Shown here: piece after piece, positions 37,590 through 45,714 of the stretch
Numbering within the stretch: position 1 is the stretch's first letter
How the letters are laid out: every line of letters starts with the position of its first letter
Position numbers and translations under genes: made by a program
DNA from: an uncultured Luteimonas sp.
GTDB taxonomy: Bacteria > Pseudomonadota > Gammaproteobacteria > Xanthomonadales > Xanthomonadaceae
Direction of reading: 5' to 3'
DNA length: 64,000 nucleotides
NCBI GenBank assembly: GCA_938008415.1
Contig: CALLKI010000039.1
Location: 62,001-126,000, forward strand
Notes under the pieces: model-generated
Database searches by the model: none
Told to the model about the DNA's origin: nothing
What the model saw: only the letters and a program-made list of their open reading frames with translations

Positions 37590-37676
37590 CGGGTCGATCC
37601 GCTTCGGGGGGGCCGGCAGGGTAGCCGCCGGCCCCGGCCCGGGCAAGGACGAAGGCAGCGGACTGCGACCTGACGC

Positions 37677-37682
37677 TAGAAT
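37677..37682 (+). promoter_or_regulatory. -10 box for herA-like gene
   Basis: TAGAAT followed by CGGC matches five of six -10 bases and is 18 bases before the first ATG of the ATPase gene. The short distance fits better with the second ATG at 37713. No -35 is seen. Confidence 0.35.
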
Positions 37683-37700
37683 CGGCGGCATCCTGGCAAC

Positions 37701-39200
37701 ATGGACAGTCCCATGGACGCGATTCTCGTCGGCAAGGCCGTCACCACGCAGGAAGGCGGACAGGTCCACCTGCTGCCGAAGTTCGGCAACCGCCACGGAC
37801 TGGTCGCCGGCGCCACCGGCACCGGCAAGACCGTCACCCTGATGACGCTCGCGGAAGGCTTCTCGCGCATCGGCGTGCCGGTGTTCATGGCCGACGTGAA
37901 GGGCGACGTGTCCGGGCTCGCCATGCCGGGGACCGACAGCGAGAAGCTGCGGGCGCGTGTCGGGCAGATCGGCGTGGACGGCTGGACGCCGGAAGGCAAC
38001 CCGGTGGTGTTCTGGGACCTGTACGGCAGGCTCGGCCACCCCGTCCGCACCACGGTCAGCGAGATGGGGCCTCTGCTGCTGTCGCGGATCCTCGAGCTCA
38101 ACGACACCCAGTCCGGCGTGCTCGACATCGTGTTCAGGCTGGCCGACGACCGCGGCCTGCTGCTGCTCGACCTGGCCGACCTGCGCGCCCTGCTCAACCT
38201 CGTGGCCGAGGAACGCAAGGACATCTCGACCAGCTATGGCCTGGTCAGCGCGCAGTCGGTCGCCGCGATCCAGCGCGCCCTGCTGCGGCTGGAACAGGAC
38301 GGTGGCGACCGGTTCTTCGGCGAACCGGCGCTGGAGCTGGCGGACCTGATGCGCACCACGACCGACGGCCGCGGCGTGATCGGCATCCTCGCCGCCGACC
38401 AGCTGGTCCTGCGCCCGCGGCTGTACTCCAGCTTCCTGCTGTGGCTGCTGTCGGAACTGTTCGAGACCCTGCCCGAGGTCGGCGACCTCGACAAGCCGAA
38501 GCTGGTATTCGTGTTCGACGAGGCCCACCTGCTGTTCGACGACGCCCCGCCGGCGCTGCGCAAGCGCGTCGAGCAGGTGGTGCGCCTGATCCGTTCCAAG
38601 GGCGTGGGCGTGTACTTCTGCTCGCAGTTCCCCGACGACGTGCCGGCCGAGATCCTCGGCCAGCTCGGCAACCGGGTGCAGCACGCGCTGCGCGCGTTCA
38701 CCCCGCGCGACCAGAAGGCGGTGAAGACCGCCGCCGAGACCTTCGTGCCGAACCCGAAGCTCGATGTCGCCGCCACGATCTCCACGCTCGGCACCGGCGA
38801 GGCGCTGGTGTCCACGCTGCAGGACAAGGGCGTGCCGATGCCGGTCGAGCACACCCTGATCGCGCCGCCGCGCTGCCGCATGGGTGCGATCACCGAGGCC
38901 GAGCGCGCCCAGGTGCGTGCCACGAGCCCGGTCGGCGCCAGGTACGACACCCCCGTCAACCGCGAGTCGGCCGCCGAGATCCTGGCACGACGCACCGAGG
39001 CCGCGCCCGCACAGGCGAAGGCGCCTCCCGCGAAGAAGGACGCGGGCGGGGAGGACGAGGGCGGCATCGGGCGCGCGCTCAACGAGTTCCTGTTCGGCAC
39101 GAAGCGCCGCCAGGGCATCGTACAGGCCGCGGGCAAGCAGGCCGTGCGCACGGTGACCAACCGGATCATGCGCAACATCCTCGGCAGCATCCTCAAGTGA
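37701..39200 (+). CDS. HerA-like ATPase of the DUF853/YjgR family
   Basis: This is a FtsK/HerA-superfamily ATPase whose cellular role is not settled. In its 499 residues Walker A is GATGTGKT (37-44) and Walker B is LVFVFDEAHLLF with Asp273-Glu274. Sensor-like segments follow (GVYFCSQFPDD; LGNRVQHALRAFTPRD). A low-complexity Ala/Lys linker separates the ATPase from a short conserved basic C-terminal helix (VRTVTNRIMRNILGSILK). The ATG at 37713 (MDAILVG) has a better ribosome site (GGACAG) and may be the true start. greB follows after 7 bp. Confidence 0.88.
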   Translation: MDSPMDAILVGKAVTTQEGGQVHLLPKFGNRHGLVAGATGTGKTVTLMTLAEGFSRIGVPVFMADVKGDVSGLAMPGTDSEKLRARVGQIGVDGWTPEGNPVVFWDLYGRLGHPVRTTVSEMGPLLLSRILELNDTQSGVLDIVFRLADDRGLLLLDLADLRALLNLVAEERKDISTSYGLVSAQSVAAIQRALLRLEQDGGDRFFGEPALELADLMRTTTDGRGVIGILAADQLVLRPRLYSSFLLWLLSELFETLPEVGDLDKPKLVFVFDEAHLLFDDAPPALRKRVEQVVRLIRSKGVGVYFCSQFPDDVPAEILGQLGNRVQHALRAFTPRDQKAVKTAAETFVPNPKLDVAATISTLGTGEALVSTLQDKGVPMPVEHTLIAPPRCRMGAITEAERAQVRATSPVGARYDTPVNRESAAEILARRTEAAPAQAKAPPAKKDAGGEDEGGIGRALNEFLFGTKRRQGIVQAAGKQAVRTVTNRIMRNILGSILK

Positions 39201-39207
39201 GGACGCG

Positions 39208-39711
39208 ATGGGCCGTTGGCGGCCGCCACCCGAGAAAAGCACCGCGCTGATCACGCCAGAGGGCCACGCGCGCCTGAAGGCCGAGCTCGACGAGCTGTGG
39301 CGGGTGAAGCGCCCGGAAGTGGTCAAGGCCCTGGCCGCGGCCGCGGCCGAGGGCGACCGCTCCGAGAATGCCGAGTACACCTACCGCAAGAAGCAGCTCG
39401 GGGAGATCGACCGCCGCGTGCGCTACCTGAGCAAGCGGCTCGAGGCGCTGCGCGTGGTCGCCGGGAAGCCGGCGGACCCGGAGGCGGTGTTCTTCGGCGC
39501 GTGGGTCGAGCTGGAGAACCTCGCCACCGGCCAGACCTCGCGCTACCGCATCGTCGGCCCGGACGAGACCGACGCCGCGCGCGGCTGGATCAGCATCGAC
39601 TCGCCGCTGGCCCGCGCCATGCTGCGCAGGCGCATCGACGACGAGTTCGAAGCAGAGCTGCCCGGCGGGAAAACCACGTTCGTGATCCTGGACGTCAGCT
39701 ACGAGGGCTGA
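39208..39711 (+). CDS. greB: Transcription elongation factor GreB
   Basis: GreB rescues backtracked RNA polymerase by stimulating transcript cleavage. The 167 residues begin with an N-terminal coiled coil carrying the acidic tip (AEGDRSENAEYTYRKKQL). The C-terminal FKBP-like domain contains YRIVGPDETDAARGWISIDSPLARAML. The phrase FGAWVELEN and the overall length favour GreB over GreA. It is 7 bp after the HerA-like gene, so the two are probably co-transcribed. It is convergent with rimO across 270 bp in which I see nothing else. Confidence 0.94.
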   Translation: MGRWRPPPEKSTALITPEGHARLKAELDELWRVKRPEVVKALAAAAAEGDRSENAEYTYRKKQLGEIDRRVRYLSKRLEALRVVAGKPADPEAVFFGAWVELENLATGQTSRYRIVGPDETDAARGWISIDSPLARAMLRRRIDDEFEAELPGGKTTFVILDVSYEG

Positions 39712-39981
39712 TCTCCCTGCCCGGCGCCGCCCCCGCCCCGGCATCGGGCAGCCCGCCCGGGCCGGCGTGTCCTGCATCCACGGCGGCGCCCCGGGATCCG
39801 GCTGCGGCCAGCGTCGGGAAGGAGTCTGTCCAGGGCGGGCGGAACCGGCATCCGGCGCGACGTGCAGCGGCGTGTCGCCAGCCCGGACACCGGCCCCGTC
39901 AGGTCGCATCCGTGGCCATCCCCCACCCCGCATCCGGCGGCGGCATACGCCGTGCCGCCACCATCGGGGCCGGGGGCACGG

Positions 39982-41364
39982 TCAGCCGCGCAGGACCTCG
40001 AGTTCCCGCCGCACGCGGCGCTTCAGGGCCTCGCCGTAGAGGTCGTACTCGTCGCTGCCCTTGATCTCGACGTCGACGAAGTCACCCGGCCGCAGGCCGG
40101 CCTCGAGGCCGTTCTGGATCTGCACCACGCCGTCGATCTCGGGCGCGTCCGCCATCGAGCGCGCGATGGCCAGCTCGCCGTCGACGAAGTCGACGAGGCA
40201 GCGCTGCACGGTGCCGACCTTCGCTTCCAGCTTCTCCGCGGAAATCTCCGCCTGCACTTCCATGAAGCGCGCCAGCCGCTCCTGCTTGACCTCCTCCGGC
40301 ACCGGGTCCGGCAGCTCGTTCGCCGCGGCACCCTCGACCGGCGAATAGGCGAAGGCGCCGACGCGGTCCAGCCGGACCTCGCGCAGGAAGTCGAGCAGCT
40401 CCTCGAACTCCGCCTCCGTCTCGCCCGGGAAGCCGACGATGAAGGTGCTGCGGATGGTCAGCTCCGGGCAGGTTTCGCGCCAGCGCGCGATGCGCTCCCG
40501 CACCCTGTCCACGTCGCCGGGCCGCTTCATCAGCTTCAGGATGCGCGGGCTGGCATGCTGGAACGGGACGTCGAGGTACGGCAGCACCCTGCCTTCCGCC
40601 ATCAGCGGGATGACCTCGTCCACGTGCGGGTACGGGTACACGTAGTGCAGGCGCACCCACACGCCGAGCTCGGACAGGCCTTCGCACAGCGCCTTCATCC
40701 GCGTCCGGTAGGCGCGCCCGCGCCACTCGCGTCCGGCGTACCTCAGGTCCACGCCGTAGGCCGAGGTGTCCTGCGAGATCACCAGCAGCTCCTTCACGCC
40801 GCCCCGGAGCACCAGGCGCTCGGCCTCGCGCAGCACCTCGTCCACCGGGCGCGAGACCAGGTCGCCGCGCATGGACGGGATGATGCAGAAGCTGCAGCGG
40901 TGGTTGCAGCCCTCGGAGATCTTCAGGTAGGCGTAGTGCTTCGGCGTGAGCTTGATGCCGACCTCGTCCGCGTCCGCGCGGCGCGGCAGCAGCCCGGTGA
41001 ACGGGTCGGACTTCGGCGGCAGCGCGGCATGCACCGCCTCCATCACGCTGGCGTAGTCCTGCGGGCCGCTGATCGAGAGCACTTCGGGGAAGCGTTCGCG
41101 GATCAGCTCCGAGCGCTTGCCCAGGCAACCGGTGACGATGACCTTGCCGTTCCCGGCCATGGCCTCGCCGATGGCCTCCAGCGACTCGTCCACGGCCGCG
41201 TCGATGAAGCCGCAGGTGTTCACCACCACCACGTCGGCCGCCTCGTAGCTCTGGACCAGCTCGTAGCCCTCGGCCCGCAGCTGGGTCAGGATGCGCTCGG
41301 AGTCGACGAGGGCCTTGGGGCAGCCGAGGCTGACGAAGCCGACCTTGGGGCTGGTTGCGGACAT
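39982..41364 (-). CDS. rimO: Ribosomal protein S12 methylthiotransferase RimO
   Basis: RimO adds a methylthio group to Asp88 of ribosomal protein S12 with two 4Fe-4S clusters. In its 460 residues the N-terminal cluster ligands are Cys15, Cys51 and Cys80. The radical-SAM cluster is held by Cys153, Cys157 and Cys160 (EGCNHRCSFC). A C-terminal TRAM domain (DFVDVEIKGSDEYDLYGEAL) ends the protein. The N-terminal SLGCPKALVDSE distinguishes it from MiaB. A perfect -10 box lies 28 bases upstream of the ATG. Confidence 0.96.
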   Translation of the reverse strand: MSATSPKVGFVSLGCPKALVDSERILTQLRAEGYELVQSYEAADVVVVNTCGFIDAAVDESLEAIGEAMAGNGKVIVTGCLGKRSELIRERFPEVLSISGPQDYASVMEAVHAALPPKSDPFTGLLPRRADADEVGIKLTPKHYAYLKISEGCNHRCSFCIIPSMRGDLVSRPVDEVLREAERLVLRGGVKELLVISQDTSAYGVDLRYAGREWRGRAYRTRMKALCEGLSELGVWVRLHYVYPYPHVDEVIPLMAEGRVLPYLDVPFQHASPRILKLMKRPGDVDRVRERIARWRETCPELTIRSTFIVGFPGETEAEFEELLDFLREVRLDRVGAFAYSPVEGAAANELPDPVPEEVKQERLARFMEVQAEISAEKLEAKVGTVQRCLVDFVDGELAIARSMADAPEIDGVVQIQNGLEAGLRPGDFVDVEIKGSDEYDLYGEALKRRVRRELEVLRG

Positions 41365-41391
41365 GCGGGCGGATGCGCTGGCGGGGCGGCG

Positions 41392-41397
41392 ATTATA
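41392..41397 (-). promoter_or_regulatory. -10 box for rimO
   Basis: TATAAT on the minus strand is a perfect -10 hexamer, with transcription predicted about 20 bases before the rimO ATG. The spacer and -35 region are GC-rich and show no consensus -35. Confidence 0.5.
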
Positions 41398-41440
41398 CGG
41401 GCCGCATGCCGGGCGCCGCCGCGCCCCGCCGCCGCGGCGG

Positions 41441-41446
41441 TAGAAT
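41441..41446 (+). promoter_or_regulatory. -10 box for the dienelactone-hydrolase-like gene
   Basis: TAGAAT followed by CGCC matches five of six -10 bases and lies 28 bases before the ATG at 41475. It would drive the whole plus-strand run through pcp. No -35 is seen. Confidence 0.4.
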
Positions 41447-41474
41447 CGCCCTGCCGACCGCGGAGGACGTTGCC

Positions 41475-42149
41475 ATGGGACGCGATATCGCGATCAACAC
41501 GCCGCACGGCCGCATCGGCGCCTGGCGGGCCGACCCGCCGCACCAGGCAGCGGCGCTGGGCGCGGTCGTGGTGCTGCAGGAAGTCTTCGGCGTCAACGAA
41601 CACATCCGCAGCGTCGCCGAGCGCTACGCCGCGAAGGGCTATGTGGCCGTCGCCCCCGCCCTGTTCGACCCGGTCGCCGCCAACGTCGAGCTGGGCTACG
41701 ACCCGGACAGCCTGGCGAGGGGCCGCGAGCTTGCTGCCGAAATCGGCTTCGAGCGCGCCGTGGACCTGGTGGCGGCCACCGCGGCGACGCTGCGCCGGGA
41801 AGGCCTGAAGGCCGCCGTGGTCGGATTCTGCTGGGGCGGCAGCCTCGCCTTCCTCGCCAACACCCGGCTCGGCCTGCCGGCGGTGGGCTATTACGGCGCG
41901 CGCACGCAGCCCTTCCTCGACGAGCGACTGCGTGCGCCGATGCTGTTCCACTTCGGCGGCAGCGACCCGACCACGCCACCGGAGTACATCGAGGAGCACC
42001 GCCGCAGGCACCCGCAGGCCGAACTGTACGTCTATCCGGAAGCCGGGCACGCCTTCAACCGCGACGTCGATCCGGCGCACTTCCACGCCGGGAGCGCCAG
42101 CCTCGCGCAGAAGCGCACCTGGGCCTTCCTGGAGAAAGCACTGCGCTGA
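41475..42149 (+). CDS. Dienelactone hydrolase family protein
   Basis: This cytoplasmic alpha/beta hydrolase has 224 residues and no signal peptide. The nucleophile is Cys119 in GFCWGG. Glu36 (LQEVFG), Asp164 (GGSDPTTP) and His192 (PEAGHAFN) complete the arrangement known from carboxymethylenebutenolidase. Ring-cleavage genes are absent nearby, so the natural substrate is open. The ATG at 41475 has GGAGG eight bases upstream, which decides against the longer frame. The HIT gene follows after 6 bp. Confidence 0.9.
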   Translation: MGRDIAINTPHGRIGAWRADPPHQAAALGAVVVLQEVFGVNEHIRSVAERYAAKGYVAVAPALFDPVAANVELGYDPDSLARGRELAAEIGFERAVDLVAATAATLRREGLKAAVVGFCWGGSLAFLANTRLGLPAVGYYGARTQPFLDERLRAPMLFHFGGSDPTTPPEYIEEHRRRHPQAELYVYPEAGHAFNRDVDPAHFHAGSASLAQKRTWAFLEKALR

Positions 42150-42155
42150 ACCGCC

Positions 42156-42584
42156 ATGACCCGCCATCCGCCCGACACCGGTTTCGTCCTGCACCCGCAG
42201 CTGGCCACCGACTCGCACCCGCTGCAGTCATGGCCGCTGTGCGAGGTGCGGCTGATGGACGACGCCAACTACCCGTGGCTGGTGCTGGTGCCGCGCGTGC
42301 CCGATGCGCGCGAGCTGATCGACCTCGGCCCGGAACAGCGGCGGCAGCTCACCGACGAGATCGACCGGGCCGCGCGCGCACTGCACGACGTGTTCCGCCC
42401 GTTCAAGCTCAACGTCGCCGCGCTCGGCAACCTGGTGCCGCAATTGCACGTGCACGTGATCGCGCGGTTCGAGGACGACCCGGCTTGGCCAGCGCCGGTC
42501 TGGGGCCGCGCCTCCGCCCGCCCCTACACGCCCGACGAGCTGATCGAGCGCATCCGCCAGCTCGACGCCGCGCTGCGGACGTGA
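42156..42584 (+). CDS. HIT-family nucleotide-binding protein
   Basis: This small 142-residue protein of the histidine-triad superfamily probably hydrolyses or transfers nucleotidyl groups. The triad region reads VPQLHVHVIARFEDDPAWP, with His98 (the usual nucleophile position) or His100 present and Gln96 at the first His position. Many proteobacterial HIT proteins share that Gln, so activity is still likely. The stop overlaps the GTG start of pxpB by four bases, which ties it to the 5-oxoprolinase operon in expression; a functional link is only inferred. Confidence 0.9.
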   Translation: MTRHPPDTGFVLHPQLATDSHPLQSWPLCEVRLMDDANYPWLVLVPRVPDARELIDLGPEQRRQLTDEIDRAARALHDVFRPFKLNVAALGNLVPQLHVHVIARFEDDPAWPAPVWGRASARPYTPDELIERIRQLDAALRT

Positions 42585-43297
42585 CCCGGGCCACGATCGA
42601 ACCGCTCGGCGAGGACGCCCTGCTGCTGCGGCTGGGCAGGTGCATCGACGCCGATGTCAACGCGCGCGTGCACGCCCTGGCCCGCCGGCTGCTGGCCGAA
42701 GCTCCGGCCTGGCTGGAGGAAGTCGTGCCGGCCTTTGCCTCGCTCGCGGTACGCCTGCGCGAGGAGGCCACCGGCGACGCGGACCGGCTGCACGAAGCGC
42801 GCGAATGGCTGTCGCGCCTGCTGGACGATGCCGGCGGCATGCCGGCGGATGACGGGACGGACGAAGCGCCGCTGGAAATCCCGGTCTGCTACGCGCCCGC
42901 GTTCGCGCCCGACCTCGGCGCGCTCGCCGCGCACGCGGGCCTGGCACCGGAGGAAGTCGTCGCACGCCACGCCGCCGGCGACTACCGCGTTGCCATGCTC
43001 GGCTTCGCCCCGGGCTTTCCCTACCTGCTCGGGCTCGACCCGGCGCTGGCGATGCCGCGCATGGACACCCCACGGCTGCGCGTGCCCGCCGGCAGCGTCG
43101 CCATCGGCGGCGCGCAGACCGGGATCTACCCGCAGGACAGCCCCGGCGGCTGGCGGATCATCGGCCGCACCCCGCTGCGCCTGTTCGACGCCACGCGCGA
43201 CCTGCACTGCCTGCTGGCACCGGGACAGCGGGTGCGCTTCGTACCCGTGGACGAGGCGCGCTTCGCCGAGCTGGCCGAACGGGAGGACGCACGATGA
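42581..43297 (+). CDS. pxpB: 5-oxoprolinase subunit PxpB (GTG start)
   Basis: PxpB, formerly KipI-like, works with PxpC and PxpA to open 5-oxoproline to glutamate with ATP. The 238 residues have the family N-terminal ATIEPLGEDALLLRLG and the core signatures GFAPGFPYLLGLDPALAMPR, VPAGSVAIGGAQTGIYPQ and SPGGWRIIGRTP. The GTG at 42581 overlaps the HIT stop by four bases and gives the expected N-terminus. It overlaps pxpC by four bases. It is best read as the prokaryotic 5-oxoprolinase rather than a sporulation kinase inhibitor. Confidence 0.95.
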   Translation: MTRATIEPLGEDALLLRLGRCIDADVNARVHALARRLLAEAPAWLEEVVPAFASLAVRLREEATGDADRLHEAREWLSRLLDDAGGMPADDGTDEAPLEIPVCYAPAFAPDLGALAAHAGLAPEEVVARHAAGDYRVAMLGFAPGFPYLLGLDPALAMPRMDTPRLRVPAGSVAIGGAQTGIYPQDSPGGWRIIGRTPLRLFDATRDLHCLLAPGQRVRFVPVDEARFAELAEREDAR

Positions 43298-44253
43298 GCG
43301 TGGTGGTCCTGTCCGGGGGGCTGGCCACGACGGTGCAGGACGGCGGCCGCCGCGGCTGGGCACGCTTCGGCATCTCCCGCGCAGGCGCCCTCGACCCGTG
43401 GTCGTTCGCGCTGGCAAACCTGCTTGCCGGCAACCCGCCGGACGCGCCGGCGCTGGAGCTGAGCTTCGTCGGGCCGCACCTGCGCTTCGAGCGCGCGGTC
43501 CGCATCGCCCTGTGCGGCGCGCCGATGCCGGCCGAGGCGGACGGCATGGAGATCCCGTACGGGCGGCGCGTCGAGCTGCCCGCCGGCTGCGTGCTGCGCA
43601 TCGGCGGCTGCCGCGGGGGCGCGCGCGCTTACCTCGCGATCGCCGGCGGCTTCGCGGTTCCCTGGTGCCTGGGCAGCGCCAGCACCGACCTGCGCGGCGG
43701 CTTCGGCGGGTACGAAGGCAGGCCGCTGTGCCAGGGCGACCGGCTGGCGCTCGCCTCCCCTCCCGTGCTGCAGGTCGAGCGCCCCGCCGTGTCCCGGTGG
43801 TGGGTGGACACGCGTCCCGACGACGGACCTGCCGGCGGAATCGCCCGCATCCGCGTGCTGCCCGGCAGCGAGGACACGCTTCCGCCCGGCGCGCTGCTGT
43901 CACGTGAGTGGGAAGTGTCGGCCGCGAGCAACCGCCAGGGGCTGCGCCTGCTCGGCACGCCGCTGGCCGCGGACGCGGCGGGCGATGCGGCGTCGGAACC
44001 GGTGGTGCCCGGCACCATCCAGCTGCCTCCCGACGGCCGGCCCATCGTGCTGCTCGCCGACGCCCAGACCCACGGCGGCTACCCGCGCATCGGCCACGCG
44101 ATCCGCGCCGACTGGCCGCGTCTTGCGCAACTGCGTCCCGGCGCGCGCCTGCGCTTCGTCGCGTGCACGCCGGAACAGGCGCATGCGGCGCTTTGCCGCC
44201 AGCGCGAGCGCCTGCATAGAATCGCGGTCGCACTCGCGGCCAGGGGCGGATGA
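43294..44253 (+). CDS. pxpC: 5-oxoprolinase subunit PxpC
   Basis: PxpC, the biotin-dependent-carboxyltransferase-like subunit, completes the PxpBC pair. It has 319 residues. The N-terminal signature is GGLATTVQDGGRRGWARFGISRAGALDPWS, followed by RAYLAIAGGFAVP and, near the C-terminus, IVLLADAQTHGGYPRIGHAI. Family members once carried the names KipA and allophanate hydrolase subunit 2, but no urea or allophanate genes are nearby. It overlaps pxpB by four bases, and pxpA starts one base after its stop. Confidence 0.95.
   Translation: MSVVVLSGGLATTVQDGGRRGWARFGISRAGALDPWSFALANLLAGNPPDAPALELSFVGPHLRFERAVRIALCGAPMPAEADGMEIPYGRRVELPAGCVLRIGGCRGGARAYLAIAGGFAVPWCLGSASTDLRGGFGGYEGRPLCQGDRLALASPPVLQVERPAVSRWWVDTRPDDGPAGGIARIRVLPGSEDTLPPGALLSREWEVSAASNRQGLRLLGTPLAADAAGDAASEPVVPGTIQLPPDGRPIVLLADAQTHGGYPRIGHAIRADWPRLAQLRPGARLRFVACTPEQAHAALCRQRERLHRIAVALAARGG
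44217..44222 (+). promoter_or_regulatory. Possible internal -10 box before pxpA
   Basis: TAGAAT followed by CGCG lies inside the 3' end of pxpC, 33 bases before the pxpA GTG. It resembles the boxes at 37677 and 41441. It may be chance within coding sequence. Confidence 0.25.
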
Positions 44254-44254
44254 G

Positions 44255-45010
44255 GTGGGCGCGCGCATCGACTTCAACTGCGACCTGGGCGAAGGCTGCG
44301 GCGACGACGCCGCGATCGTCCCCCACATCAGCTCGGCCAGCATCGCCTGCGGCGGCCACGCCGGCGACGAGGCCAGCATGGCCGCGGCGGTCGCGCTGTG
44401 CATGGCGCATGGCGTGGCCATCGGCGCCCATCCCTCGTTCGAGGACCGCGCGCATTTCGGACGTCGTGAACTCGACCTGCCGCCCCCCGCCATCCACGAC
44501 CTGGTGCGGGAACAGGCCAGCCGGCTGCTGGCCGTGTGCGGACGGGCCGGCGCGCGCCTGCACCACGTCAAGCCGCACGGCGCGCTGTACAACCTCGCCG
44601 CGCGCGACCGCGCGGTCGCCGATGCCATCGCCGCCGCGGTGCACGGGATCGATCCGGGACTGTGGCTGTACGCGCTGGCCGGCTCGGCGCTGGCAAGAGC
44701 CGGTCGCGCCGCCGGGCTGCGCGTGGCCGAGGAAGCCTTCGCCGAGCGCGGCTACACGGCGGACGGCCGGCTGGCGCCGCGCGGCACGCCCGGCGCGGTG
44801 ATCGAAAGGCTCGAAGACGCCCTCGCCCAGGTCCGCTCGATCGTGCGCGAAGGCGTGGTCACGGCGGTGGACGGCATCCGCGTGCCCATGCGCGCCGATA
44901 CCCTGTGCCTGCACGGCGACCGCGACGATGCCGCGTGCTTCGCGGCCGCGCTGCGCCGCTGCCTCGAGGACGAAGGCATCACCATCTCCACTCCCGGGAG
45001 TCCGCAATGA
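44255..45010 (+). CDS. pxpA: 5-oxoprolinase subunit PxpA (LamB/YcsF family, GTG start)
   Basis: PxpA is the hydrolytic subunit that opens the 5-oxoproline ring once PxpBC has activated it. The 251 residues form a LamB/YcsF barrel with IDFNCDLGEGCGDDAAI at the N-terminus and SIACGGHAGDEASM, IGAHPSFEDRAHFGRRE, HHVKPHGALYN and TLCLHGDRDDA downstream. These carry the conserved metal-site His and Asp residues. The frame starts at GTG 44255, one base after the pxpC stop; the ATG at 44250 is in another frame. It overlaps the DUF969 gene by four bases. Confidence 0.94.
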   Translation: MGARIDFNCDLGEGCGDDAAIVPHISSASIACGGHAGDEASMAAAVALCMAHGVAIGAHPSFEDRAHFGRRELDLPPPAIHDLVREQASRLLAVCGRAGARLHHVKPHGALYNLAARDRAVADAIAAAVHGIDPGLWLYALAGSALARAGRAAGLRVAEEAFAERGYTADGRLAPRGTPGAVIERLEDALAQVRSIVREGVVTAVDGIRVPMRADTLCLHGDRDDAACFAAALRRCLEDEGITISTPGSPQ

Positions 45011-45714
45011 ACTACTGGCCCCTGCTCGGCATCGCCCTCGTCGTCGCCGGCTTCGCGCTGCGCCTCAATCCCGCGCTGGTGGTCGTCGTCGCGGGCATCG
45101 CCACCGGGCTTCTGGCCGGCATCGGCCCGGTCGAGGTGCTCGCCCTGCTCGGCCGCGCCTTCACCGACCAGCGCTACCTGGCGCTGTTCCTGCTCACCCT
45201 GCCCGCGATCGGACTGCTGGAGCGGCACGGCCTGAAGGAACGCGCGCAGCAATGGATCGGGCGCCTGCGCGGCGCGACCGCGGGACGCGCGCTCGCCGCC
45301 TACCTCGCCGGGCGCCAGCTGCTCTCGGCCCTGGGCCTGGTCGACCTCGGCGGCCACGCCCAGACCGTGCGCCCGCTGATGGCGCCGATGGCGGTGGGCG
45401 CGGCCGTGAACCGCCACGGCCCGCTGCCGCAAGCCACCCTCGACCGGGTCCGCGCGATGACCGCGGCCAGCGAGAACGTCGGCCGCTTCTTTGGCGAGGA
45501 CATCTTCATCGCCTTCGGCGCGGTACTGCTGATGCAGGGTTTCTTCGCCGGCCACGGCATCGAGCTGGAGCCGCTGCACATCGCCCTGTGGGGCATCCCG
45601 ACCGCGATCTGCGCGTTCCTGATCCACGCCGGCCGCCTGCTGCGCATGGATGCACGCCTGGCCCGCGAGGCCGCTGCGCTGCGCGCCCCGCGCGACGGCG
45701 GGGACGGTGCATGA
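45007..45714 (+). CDS. DUF969 membrane protein
   Basis: This is an uncharacterised 235-residue inner-membrane protein. I count about six hydrophobic segments, the first two at PLLGIALVVAGFALRL and ALVVVVAGIATGLLAGIG. Family-like motifs are LLERHGLKERAQQWI and ASENVGRFFGEDIFIAFGAVLLMQGF. It occurs paired with DUF979, and here both lie between pxpA and pcp with four-base overlaps on each side. I infer a half of a two-part transporter for 5-oxoproline or pyroglutamyl peptides, but no transport motif proves it. Confidence 0.85.
   Translation: MNYWPLLGIALVVAGFALRLNPALVVVVAGIATGLLAGIGPVEVLALLGRAFTDQRYLALFLLTLPAIGLLERHGLKERAQQWIGRLRGATAGRALAAYLAGRQLLSALGLVDLGGHAQTVRPLMAPMAVGAAVNRHGPLPQATLDRVRAMTAASENVGRFFGEDIFIAFGAVLLMQGFFAGHGIELEPLHIALWGIPTAICAFLIHAGRLLRMDARLAREAAALRAPRDGGDGA

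Noticed and set aside
36066..39380. A single 1104-codon minus-strand frame
   Set aside because: Only its last 507 codons are the mltD-like gene. The first part is antisense to the HerA-like ATPase and greB and has low-complexity composition.
42156..42584. HIT protein possibly inactive because the first triad His is Gln
   Set aside because: Many proteobacterial HIT proteins have Gln there, and the other His residues are intact.
43294..44253. Allophanate hydrolase or carboxyltransferase role for PxpC
   Set aside because: The gene order pxpB-pxpC-pxpA with pcp nearby and the absence of urea carboxylase genes fit 5-oxoprolinase better.
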